Below, piece by piece: positions 34,600 to 45,145 of a DNA stretch of 64,000 nucleotides. Made by a program: the position numbers and the translations under genes. Each line of letters begins with the position of its first letter. Positions within the stretch are counted from its first letter, which is position 1. The stretch is from Harmonia axyridis (Eukaryota > Arthropoda > Insecta > Coleoptera > Coccinellidae): the NCBI RefSeq assembly GCF_914767665.1, contig NC_059507.1, forward strand, positions 21,392,718-21,456,717, read 5' to 3'. Under the pieces are notes generated by a model. The model was not told the DNA's origin. It saw only the letters and a program-made list of their open reading frames with translations, and made no database searches.

Positions 34600-34800
34600 A
34601 ACAAATTTTGAAAATTTACAAACTCGATTCTCCTATTTGATATCAATTTTGAAATAAAAAAAAAATCAGATGACCATATTTACGAAACCCATATTCGGAT
34701 TTTTTCCATTAATGAACTTAACTGCGACATTCACAATGCAAACCATTCGTTCGAGAGTTATTGTGTTTACGGATGGCTCAACTCTTCGATACGAAATGAA
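34600..34800 (-). repeat. Dispersed repeat family C, inverted copy
   Basis: The minus strand reads GTAAACACAATAACTCTCGA ACG, the most conserved block of the family. Flanks 33966-34600 and 34800-35200 hold nothing else supported. Confidence 0.5.
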
Positions 34801-35202
34801 TGAAAATTAGAACGAAAATAGTTTTGTACTGAGGAGTTGAAAATCTAGACGCCTAATTAATAAATTAATTTTTCAAAAACCATTGAATAGCTACACAAAA
34901 TTTTAAATTTCGTTGAAAATTGTCTTTTTCTCAAACAATAGCTGAGAATTATTTTCGAAAGTATTGACTGAAAATTATTTTGTTACCATGAAAAAAGAAT
35001 AAAATAAAAATGAAGCAGACAATTTTTACCGAAAGAATAAAACGAAATTTCTAAAAAGAATATAATTTTAAACAAAAAAAAAGGGAATTTCAAAGATTTG
35101 AGACAATATTCTTTTCATCATAAATACGTTACCAATCCCTTAATCCTTAACAAAAAAACCATAAAACTCACAACCAACAAATAAATTCAATAAAAAAATT
35201 AC

Positions 35203-35211
35203 CGTAATCAT
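35203..35211 (-). CDS. Candidate first exon of the 27214-29407 gene
   Basis: ATG ATT ACG followed by donor GTAATT on the minus strand, phase 0. It would give MITNVSIIIALFLQISSA, a well-formed signal peptide. A TTTAAATA box lies about 60 bases upstream (35264-35271). The link needs a 5.8 kb intron crossing other repeats and the plus-strand BESS exons. A short exon nearer to 29407, such as one near 31090, is an alternative. Confidence 0.33.
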
Positions 35212-35684
35212 TATAAATCTTTTGACACTAATCACATTCGTCGCCACCTCTGCTAATACTCAATATTTAAACCCTTCACAGCCTGCCGGTTCTTGAGACG
35301 CGAATATCTCAAGCACAACGTATGGAATAACAACGGTTTTGGCTTACACACAGATAAGAGCGGTCGTTCTTTTTCTAATCTAATTATTCCATGGTTCTCT
35401 ACGACTCTGGATCCAATCTATAGGCACACGAAGGTCTTTACACTTCTCGGTCGAAGGATCTCTTTGGTCTTGAGAACTGGCGAAGTGGGACATATCGGCT
35501 ATTTTGCATGTGGGCCTTATGAAAGGATGCATTCAGGCATGGTTTGAGAGGAATATAAGACTATATGCTGATAGGTGAAACTGTGAAGTTTCGAAATTGG
35601 GATCGGCGTTCAGTGCTTCATTTGTACAGGGTGTCCCGAATTCGTATGTTATGGATTTCCCAAAAAATAGAAGCTTTTGGCTTC

Positions 35685-35752
35685 CTTTCAGCAGGGCCGG
35701 CGCGAGCAATTTTGGCGCCTGAAGCAAATAATTTTTTGGCCCCCTGCTGAAA
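35685..35752. repeat. Short hAT-end-like inverted repeat
   Basis: TTTCAGCAGGGCC facing GGCCCCCTGCTGAAA, with CAGGGCCGGCGCGAGC inside. It looks like two hAT tips with almost nothing between; no 8-bp duplication was found. Confidence 0.5.
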
Positions 35753-35822
35753 AAGTATAAATAACATGACCTCCTTCATTTCAGTAGTTTTATTTTAAAT
35801 TTTTTTTAAATAACAATAATTG

Positions 35823-35898
35823 TTGATGATTAAAAAGTAAAATAACTTATTTCCGCTTTATATAGCGGAAATAAGTTATTTTACTTTTTAATCATCAA
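35823..35898. repeat. Perfect 35-bp inverted repeat, 6-nt loop
   Basis: The arm 35823-35857 is exactly complementary to 35864-35898, around TTATAT. No mismatch over 35 pairs. No element boundary is recognised. Confidence 0.95.
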
Positions 35899-36574
35899 GA
35901 TGAATTTCCGACAAGTAAAGACTGAGACAATCAAACAAACAATAATTGTACCTTCCTGGATTTAATTCTAACGAAATCATCTATAATATCTTCAAAATCA
36001 ATTTTGCTACTAATTACGTGTTCAGTAGAGATTATTGCCAGCATGCCAACCCAGAAAGTCTTCCCTGTTGCATCGCAGAGCGCAAATAATTATTAATTTT
36101 GAAAAAGAAAGAACCTTATCCACCGCTAGCTACAGTTACCGACATTGTAATTAGTATCCGAAGAACAATAAATATGTTAGGATAATTTTCAGATAAATTA
36201 CCCGTCCCAAATAATTCAGCAACTGGATAGGTGACATTTTGGATGATAGCGTACGGCTTAAAAAGAGCAATTCAGTTATGAGATTTCTGGGCTCAATATC
36301 ATTTCCTAATCGTTCGAAGACTCTATTGCAATTTTGCATTATAAACTGAAGATTTTGTATAATGCCTTTATGTCGTATATCTATGAATTCAAATAATGAG
36401 CTATGTTCTTTCAACGGATTAGTTTTAATTTTTTTTGTTAAGGATTAATTCTAAAAATTTAAGTATAATGAAACAAAAATGTGGAAGAATCATTGAAATA
36501 TCTCTAGAAATGAAAAAGTTATGGGACTTTGAAGTTGCGCTTGGAAGAATAATTTCATAGTCTAGTGTGTGACG

Positions 36575-36776
36575 TCACGCCACTTACACGAGGCGACTGG
36601 TATTCTTTTTTAAAAACGATGATTGCCAGAACGTTACAGTAAATGGTGATCGGTATAGAGCCATGATTACTAACTTTTTCATTCCTGAATTGAACAACCA
36701 TGATGTCCAGGAGCTGTGGTTCCAACAAGACGGCGTAACATGTCACACTCCATCACTGCGTTGAAAGGAGAATAAT
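36575..36776 (+). pseudogene. IS630/Tc1-like transposase fragment with second catalytic motif
   Basis: The plus strand reads FFKNDDCQNVTVNGDRYRAM then FFIPELNNHDVQELWFQQDG VTCHT, the region around the second catalytic Asp (QQDG) of the IS630/Tc1 class, and ends at a stop soon after. It is truncated at both sides; 35899-36574 shows nothing. Confidence 0.8.
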
Positions 36777-38231
36777 CCCTATAAGTATGCATTCATTGAC
36801 AATAAAAAGAAAATGTCATTGTTTCAGAAATTTACGAATTAGTTATGGTTAATTTTCGATATTATCAGACACTAATGGTACATTTCAACATGATATATTG
36901 TCACGTTGTGAAATAAATACATGCTTGAATAGTCCACTGATTGTTCAAGCATTTTATCTTCAGGATAATTTTAATTTTGCTCGTTTTGCTGCATTTCGGT
37001 GTCATGGAAAATGGAATGGTGAGAACAAGTGCAATTGATTGTTTATCGAAACGCTTATTAAAATATTTCAGTTATTCCCAAAGGGATGGAAAATGTTTTT
37101 GTTCATAAAATTTTGGGTTTTTCCTTCCAAAACTCAGGTAGAATTCTTCTATCGTCATCTTGTGGCCTGAAGACATATTGGAGACCTTGGCATTTGTTCA
37201 AAGAGGAATTTAGTTCAATGATAAAACCGAGGATAAAACCTTTAAGGCTGTGTCTATTTTTTCCATCTTCGAAAAATCCAGAAAAGCTCCGACACCAGAT
37301 CTAGACGCTTTTGGCTAACGTTTAGTGATAATTGAAAAAAATTCAAGTTGAATAATACCATAATCCTGAGGTTTTCAAAAAATATTTCAATTCTGAAGAT
37401 ATTCATTCCACATAAAACAGTTCAACCGAATATTTTTCAAATAAGTTTTTCTGTGAAACACAGGGATAGGTTAATTTTTATTTGGAGAGGGACGTCTTGT
37501 GATTGCATGTTTGTAGGTGAAGGATCACCCATTCAGCAGAGTGGCAATTCTCAAGGATCTTTAATGGCATGATTTTCACCAACATGGTCACCTTCAAAAT
37601 TGATACATGCACTCTAACGCTCATCTGATTTTCAATACTTTTTCTGTAAAAAAATTAAACTTTGCCTTCATTAGAGCCAAAATGCTTTTCCTAAATCATT
37701 CTTTTGAGGTATGCAATTAGGCAGTAATCACTTAGAGCCAGATCTGAAAAATAAGCTGATGTTTGAGATTTTGGTATCTTTTGACGGCTTTCACTTAGCT
37801 GAGGCTCTCTTTGACTCAGGCTGAATTCATGTTTCACCTACTGTCAAATTTCGACTCAAAAAATACTGTATGTTCCGCTTAAACAGCTCCAAACTGCATT
37901 TGGAATCGACGATAGGTCGATACGTTATTGTTATTGATTATTATCGGTCAGCAAGCGTGGCACAAATTTAGAGCAACCTTTTTTTATCAGGGCCGTCGCT
38001 AGCAAAACGGCCGCCCTAGGTAGAGACCCTATTTTCCGCCCTAATAGAAGCCAATATTGGATAATCTGCCCGCTCTAACGTTTCTGCCATACCGACAAAA
38101 ATATAAGTCGCACCCTTGCAGAGGTTTGGGATTTTGTACTTAGCAAACAAGTGCGGTCCTAGCCTTAAATTTTGGGGGGGGGATAGCCGTTATGGGCTTC
38201 AATGCGGAAAAAACCCTTGATATCCACTTTC

Positions 38232-38327
38232 CGCACGCATTTAGGAAACTAAATAGCAGGGCTTTTTTCCGCAGGAATTTGGAAAAGTACTACTTTCCAA
38301 ACGTCAATGCGTGTGGAAAGTTATATT
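38232..38327. repeat. Small inverted repeat
   Basis: ACTTTCCGCACGCATT at about 38227-38242 faces AATGCGTGTGGAAAGT at about 38307-38322, 15 of 16 pairs. Confidence 0.55.
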
Positions 38328-38449
38328 TTCGAAACGCTAGTAGGAAAAAGAATTTTTTTTTGGTTTTGTTTATTTAACCGAAAACTTTAAACTTTAATTA
38401 TCATCGGAGCAGGAGCTGTTTGTTGTATATAAGATTTATACTTTGACAA

Positions 38450-38660
38450 CATGAAAGTATTGTGGAAAAATATCGGTTGTCGAAAAATGTCAAATGTTTT
38501 ATGCACATTGAGAATAATCATTTTGCTGCCTAGACGGGAAAGTCCTTACTTCGCTGCCTAGGTACTAAAAGTAATACTTTGCTGATTGATATGTGTCTGC
38601 AGAATAAATATTTGCTGTCAATTGCAGAAAAAAATTTTCCTGAAAATTATCACAAATATT
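38450..38660 (+). repeat. Dispersed repeat family A, copy 3 (second half only)
   Basis: Shares GAGAATAATCATTTTGCTGC, GATTGATATGTGTCTGCAGA and AATATTTGCTGTCAAT with 12590-13075 and 33475-33965. The 5' hairpin half is absent. Confidence 0.7.
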
Positions 38661-39449
38661 CTAGAGAAATGAAACTGTAAGAAACCAAATCATCTCAAAG
38701 AATTCAAATTAACACCATAGAAACCCGATCCCAAATCGTGAAGAAGATAAGGCCGCTGAAAGGTTAAGATCAACGCGACAATGAAAATTGCCGGCTGAGA
38801 ATCTCGAACTGTATTTCTCAACAATTGCAGAGAGAAAGGTGTCTTTGTTTATGCCACTTATGTTCTAATAAATATAGAATTGTAAGACACAAGCTATCTT
38901 AGCGTGTCGTGTACTATAAATCGAGAGAGGTCATTCTGAATTCAAGAAAGGAAAAGAGAACTGTTCCACTAGATAAACAGTAAACCATATTGGAGAACGC
39001 CGACATAGACACAGAACGTTACTGAAAGTTTCAATGGATCTAGTTCTAGGGAGATCGAAGATTATTCTGCGACACGTATCTAGTGACTTGCAGACTCATT
39101 AATGTCGTTTATCTTCACAGTTGATGTTTAGCAATAAGCTTCAAGGATCATACGTTCGAATAATATAACTGCAGCAGGAATGTCGATTGTATGGGACAGT
39201 TATATCTCCCAATATTTCATTGAACATCAAACATTTATTACTCTCGATACATAAAAATTCGGGCAAAGCACTGAATTGGCCTAAGGACCTTTTGAGTGTT
39301 CGTTCATTCATGCGCCTTCGGAGTTCTTGGAGAAGAAATTTGGCACAAAAATTTTAATGGTGAGGTATTTTACGAAAAGCGAAGTGATTTTTATTCCGTC
39401 GGTTATGTTGTTAATGGAAACACTTTTTAAATATTTTATGTAAATTTCT

Positions 39450-39790
39450 GGTGACGCGATTCTCAGATCTGTCAACATTGGAATATTAGTTTTTTAGCAC
39501 TTGTTCTCCGATAGCTTTATTATTTTGTCTGTATTTTTCGAATTCTGAGCGATAAGATTCGACTCACTGATGACGAATCCGTCCTCAAATTCGATTCTGT
39601 CCGCCCGTTCAGCAGGAAACACGATAATTATTTTTGAACAAACTTAATATTTTCAGGTTAGGTTTGGATCTCGAATGCCACGGTTAAGAATTTGAAAAAA
39701 AACTCTGAAAACAGATTTGATAGGGTTGAAATTTTGTTCTTCGTGCAAAATTTCCTGTGGATATCAAAACCAGCATCTCAGAAAATTGAG
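39450..39790 (+). repeat. Dispersed repeat family C, copy 4
   Basis: GAGCGATAAGATTCGACTCA, CTGATGACGAATCCGTCCTC and TTCGATTCTGTCCGCCCGTT, followed by a diverged CACGATAA.T block. Confidence 0.6.
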
Positions 39791-40641
39791 AAGAATTTCG
39801 AAAAAAAAACTGATATTTCTAAATTTCAGTTCTGGGTCTGCTAATGCGACCAACATAAAATTATTCATGAATCTTGAAATTATTATTGTACGTTGAAAAT
39901 TAAATCTTTCCGAATTTTTAATATTGAAATTCACAGGATGACAAAATTTCGATCAGCTAGGTGTATTTACGGAACTTCTAGTAGGATTTTTTCGAAAATA
40001 CTCTGAATATTTCAGGTACTTGCAGACCTCTGTTCGGGAAACGAGTGCTCATATATTAAAAGAAATTCTTGAATAGAACTGAAGTCGGGCATGAGGATTA
40101 TGTAAAAAAAGGCTTGAAAGCTCATAAATTCATCACACGATGAAAAGTTTCACCTCAACTCAATTATTGATTGAATAATTTCACTGAAATATCTTTGGTT
40201 TATTCTAACGGCGTCTATCACAAAACAAGAGATGTTCAGAGAGTCACACTATCCTTTCTAAACTACCTACTCAACATTCCATAAAGGTAGAATCATTACA
40301 CTCACTTCCTGAAGTTTTAACTGAAAAAAATTGATTGTTACAATTACACTGATTTATTATTACGTATGTTGTTACTCCAATTGATCAAGGTTTTATTCAA
40401 ATCTACCAAGAATTAATTATTTATTGTTTACCTTGCGAATGTATTGCGGAGTGAATAATGCAGATGTATTATGTATTTCCGACTTGTTTTCAACACCTCA
40501 TTTGCAAACATTTATAATGGACCAGGCAGCAGAATAATGGGAAAATTTTTGTCACCGGTTGATTTTTGTTGAATATTTTGTATAATATGACCTACTGAAC
40601 AAGAAGCCTATAGGTCCAATTCATTCATGGTTTTCGAGATA

Positions 40642-41194
40642 CAGGGTGGCCAAAAGATCAGAAAAATCTTGAAATGGCAAAAAATAATTTTTGAGTAAAT
40701 GTCTAGTTCTTTGATTTCTTCCACCTCGCTGACTTTGAAGGCTAATTCTAGCAAAAGTTGACTGTTAAGTACCATTTTTCATTAATGATTCTAAAAGCTG
40801 ACTGTTGAGCGCAGTTTTCAAGCATATCAAGAAACCGTGAAAACTTCTTACATTTTTAATTTCGATTCGAAAATTTAGATCATAATTCAATTTACGTAAC
40901 TTTTTCACTTGTGACCAAAATTTCCATAATTTTTATCAAATTAACGAAGCTGGTTATTTTATGTATAAAAGTACAGTTCATGGAGATTAAGTTACAAAAA
41001 AAAATTCACAGAGGAGTCTTGTACTTTTTTTTATATCTTTTAAAATGGTCAAGTGGCAAATTCTCAAAATTCATAAAAAATTCATAAATCGAAAACCGTG
41101 AAAAATCGCATAACATACATTGGGGTGATTCGAATAGCCCATAACACGAGGGACCCGTCTTTTTCTTTTTGACGTCAATCTCTTGGCCACCCTG
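40642..41194. mobile_element. MITE family D, full copy
   Basis: A 553-bp element with tips CAGGGTGGCCAAAAGATC and TCTCTTGGCCACCCTG, flanked by TA. Non-coding. A second copy is at 43941-44460. Confidence 0.85.
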
Positions 41195-41496
41195 TATAGG
41201 GTGTCGAAGTTGGAAAATGACATTTATTTGAAGTAAGACATTTCTTGTTGGGAAAAAATCTTGAATGAAACACTTTTCCGCGACAAATATTGCTTACCCA
41301 TAAGGTAATAATTTTAGATTGGTTTTAAAAAAAAATTATTGTCAGATACGGAGTGATTCAAACATTATTCAAAAGAAAATTCGTTTAGTTTATACTTCAC
41401 TCTGATAATTGAAAAGTAATCCTTTTAATTTTACAATTTTTTTGTCACATCAATTTTCCAATTTTCAACAGCCTGAATCTTTTTAACCAAGCTGAA

Positions 41497-42540
41497 TTGG
41501 AAAAATGTTTGACCTATACGAATCTTCGGTTGAAACATATATACAAGTCAAAGACTCATATTGCGTGTCAGTGTAGCTATTTTTGTTATTTGAAAAAAGT
41601 TAGTGAATTTCGTGTGCTGATAAATATTGCTTTTTCAAGGGATAAAATACAGTTAAAGCAAAATCTTGGCTTGATGAAGAGTTTCCGGGGTCTGCACCAG
41701 AAAAATCAACCATCATTGATTGGTATGCTAAGTTTAAACGTGGTGAAATGAGCACCGAAGACGGCGAACGCAGTGGACGCCCAAAAGAGGCAGTCACTGA
41801 CGAAAAAATCAAAAAAGTTCACAAAATAATGTTGAATGAGCGTAAAGTGAAGTTGATCGAGATAGTAGACATTGTGTTTAAGTGCAATAAACCTAATTTT
41901 TTGCGTCAATATGTGACAATGGATGAAACATGGCTCCATCATTTCACTCCGGAGTCCAATCGACAGCTGATTGGACTGCACACGATGAACCAACTCCAAT
42001 AAAGCGTGGAAAGATGCAACAGTCAGCTGGCAAGGTTATAGCAATAGTATTCTGGGATACTCATGGGTTATTCATTGATTATCTCCAAAAGGGCCAGACC
42101 ATCAACACCGATTATTATATAGCATTATTGGATCGTTTGAAGGATGAATTCGTTAAAAAACGGCCCCATTTGAAGAAAAAAAAGGTGCTGTTTCATTAAG
42201 ACAATGCGCCGTTTCACAAATCTATGAAAACAATGACAAAATTGCATGAATTGAGCTTCGAAATGCTTCTGCATCCACCGTATTCACCAGATCTGAGCTC
42301 CAAAGAATGCTCCCTGGAAAGAAATTTAGCACCAAGTAATTGCCGAAACTGAGGCCTATTTTGAAGCGAAAGACAAATGATACTACAAAAATTGTATCGA
42401 AAAGTTGGAAGATCGCTATAATCACTGTATCACCCTCGAAGGCAACTATGTTGAATAATAAAATCGAATTTTGCCAAAAAAAGAATGGGTTTTACTATGA
42501 TAGATTGGGACTTTCCAATTGGCCTGTTAAATAAACTGTA
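41497..42540 (+). pseudogene. mariner-like transposase, degenerate
   Basis: Fragments in order across frames: GERSGRPKEAVTDEKIKKVH (about 41765), FLRQYVTMDETWLHHFTPES (first catalytic Asp, about 41905), KRGKMQQSAGKVIAIVFWDT (42005), YYIALLDRLKDEFVKKRPHL (42110), a broken QDNAP block and HPPYSPDLSSKECS (third Asp, 42270), and a C-terminal end near 42450. Stops and several deletions, including a large one between the N-terminal domain and the first Asp. It is a different mariner subfamily from 4532-5817. Confidence 0.85.
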
Positions 42541-43719
42541 ATTATTTTTTTCATGCAGAATCTCATCCTGATCCCACTTATTCACTTAATTTTGAATTCG
42601 TTCATGCTTTATAGATAATATAATATCAATTTTATTTATTTATCAATTATGTTAATTGACAAGATCGAGTAGACATTTCACATTAGAAAACTCCATCAAT
42701 CCCTTCTCTATAATAGTGGGTAAAAAAGAATGACAAAATTATTCAAGGAATACATATATGCATTTTCATGCTCCATTTTAATATTTAATTGGAATGCTTA
42801 TGGTAATTCAACCGGCTCATATTCTGCATTATTATTAAAACATATTTACCGTTTCAGTTGAAAAATATTGAACTTGCGAAGCTTGACAGATCTCAAGACC
42901 TGGACTTATTACTGAAATTAGAGAATGTCGAACATTCGCGAGAAAAATTGCTCAGGGCCACTTACATATATTTCAATCAAAGTGCATTACATTAGTATTA
43001 GCTCGGGTTGCATTGTCAGACGCTTGTAATTAATTATTATTTCTGGTTGGATATAAGTGAAAGAAAAAGTGGAATATAAATGATCTAGATAACCTTATTT
43101 TTCTGATTCAATCGATATTAAATTGCAAATGAGAATTTCATCTAATATTTTTATCGAAAAAAGGATTCTTTTGACCTGTTCTTTTTCTGAGAACAATGTT
43201 ATCGCAAGGAAATGTCAGTTATTTGGTAAACATCTGCTATTTCCAATGTGGATTTTACAAAACATATTAAAGATGTATAGTATTCAGTTTATAGGCAAAT
43301 GTACCTATCGACTTCATATCCAAGCTAACTCAATTGAACATCAAAACATTTTTCGTATAAATCTTTCATTTAACGACAAGTAATAATAATAAAACTCGAG
43401 AACGAATGACCCAACTGGTATTCTTGCTGTCATGAAATATTAGAGAAAGGTAATATTTTTTGTTGATCGTAATTGCAAGTAATGCATGGATTTAAAAATA
43501 GTTCTAGTTTACGTCATACAACAACGAAATGCGGACATTTTAGTCATACATTTTTAGGAAAATATCTAGCTAATGATGAAAGGTGATCAAATCTAAAGAT
43601 AGCTTATCATTTAATTTCAATTTAATATATCCGCATTATTGAATAAGGTTATACGTTAAATTGTGTTTCTTGAGAATTGGCGTTGAAATTTTAATAAAAA
43701 GAAATTTATTTATAAAATT
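42541..43719. other. AT-rich spacer
   Basis: No supported gene. An 86-codon plus-strand open stretch (43123-43383) has no recognisable features. Confidence 0.45.
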
Positions 43720-43800
43720 TAAAAAGGTTTTCAAAGTGTTCTCCTCCAGCCTCAATACACATTCTACACATTCTTAGAATTCTTTTTTTTCAACGCATAA
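43720..43800 (-). pseudogene. Transposase C-terminal scrap
   Basis: The minus strand reads RILRMCRMCIEAGGEHFENL, the typical C-terminal end of the IS630/Tc1 transposases seen elsewhere here, then a stop. It is flanked by the inverted pair TTAATAAAAAGAAATTTATT and AATAAATTTCTTTTTATTGA, probably element ends. Confidence 0.5.
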
Positions 43801-43940
43801 AAGCTGCATGAATAAATTTCTTTTTATTGACATTATGATGTGTGATTTATTGCCATACCTTTTTCTTTTTTTCTAAAACTTTTCTTTGCAAACATCTGAA
43901 GCTAATTTTCATTAATTTTCAGCATTTTCTATTATAACTT

Positions 43941-44460
43941 GATCAGAAAAATCTTGAAATGGCAAATTTCTATTTCTTTGATTTTTTCGACCTCGCTAAC
44001 TTTGAAGGATAATTCTAGCAGAAGTAGGCTGTTAAGTACCATTTTTTATTGATGATTCTAAAAGCTGACTGTTGAGCGCAGTTTTTAAGCATACTAAGAA
44101 ACCGTGAATTAGCCTTTTAACATTTTTAATTTTGATTCAAAAATTTAGATCATCATCCAATTCACGTAACTTGTTCACTTGAGACCAACATTTCCACAAT
44201 TTTTAAGTTACGAAGCTGGTTATTTTATGTATAAAACTACAGTTCATGGAGATTAAATTATAACAAAAAATCACAGAAAAGTCTTGTACTTTTTTTATAT
44301 CTGTTTAAAGATGGTCAAGTCGAAAATTCTCAAAGTTCATAAAAAAATTCATAACTCGAAAACCGTGAAAAATCGCATAATATACATGGGGTGATTCGAA
44401 TAGCCCATGACACGAGGGACCTGTTTTTTCCTTTTTGACGTCAATCTCTTGGCCACCCTG
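43941..44460. mobile_element. MITE family D, second copy (left tip missing)
   Basis: Matches 40657-41194 throughout. The first 15 bp or so (the CAGGGTGGCC tip) are lost; the right tip GGCCACCCTG is intact. Confidence 0.85.
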
Positions 44461-45085
44461 TATAGTCCAAATAACTACTGGATATTTAACCAAAAAAAAT
44501 TACACTTTTTTTCGCCAAAGCTGCTTTCTTGCATGGTGTTGAAACCCTTATATGAGTAATCAATCAATTTTGAAGAATAAAAAAAAAATGCATGTGAAAG
44601 TGGCATTGTATTGCTGGTCTATTTTGACATATCCAAAACGTCATGAAACATGCTAAGACATCTGGTAAACAAACTGTTTCAACACATTAGTGATTTTGTT
44701 TTGGCATCATATACTTTTTATTGTTTTGTGACTATGTCTGGTTTTGTGCCAAATAATTGTCATTTGCGGAATGTGTTGATTTTCTTCCTGCTTTGCAATT
44801 CAAGCAGAAAATCAAAAGAAACCTAATATGCATGTTATCTAGTGGAAATTTTTCATGTAACGTATAACAATAATTTTCAGCTGAATGTAAATTAATCACG
44901 TCACCAGTACTAGAAAATTCAAGCAGTGAATTTTGAAATGTGGATACTATTCGTGACCCATCCTGTACATGTAAATTTTCTCTTAAAAACAATTCCTGAA
45001 GAGAAAATAGAATCGAATTTCAATTCTATCTGAAATTTCTATGGAAAAATTGTCAATATGTCAAAAAGAAGGCACAAATCAACGT

Positions 45086-45145
45086 ATGGCTGATTCAAAT
45101 ACCCTAGAAGAAACAGATTACAGTTTCCATACAGAAAACAATGGC
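45086..45145 (+). promoter_or_regulatory. Upstream ORF overlapping the G6PD-like start
   Basis: A 55-bp tandem duplication (45086-45140 against 45141-45195, five differences) copies the first 18 codons upstream. Because 55 is not a multiple of three, the upstream ATG (45086) opens a 20-codon frame that ends at TGA 45146, overlapping the main ATG at 45141. The context of the upstream ATG is poor (C at -3); that of the main ATG is good (A at -3). Confidence 0.7.

Larger units (their letters stand above)
36777..40641. other. Long AT-rich stretch with repeat debris
   Basis: It contains a GCCGCCCTA-type hAT tip (37987-38050, CAGGGCCGTCGCTAGC), a small hairpin (38232-38327), family A copy 3 (38450-38660) and family C (39450-39790). 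No gene is supported. Confidence 0.5.

Noticed and set aside
41600..42425. Minus-strand open frames across the mariner-like pseudogene
   Set aside because: Shadows of the plus-strand transposase, whose motifs are clear.
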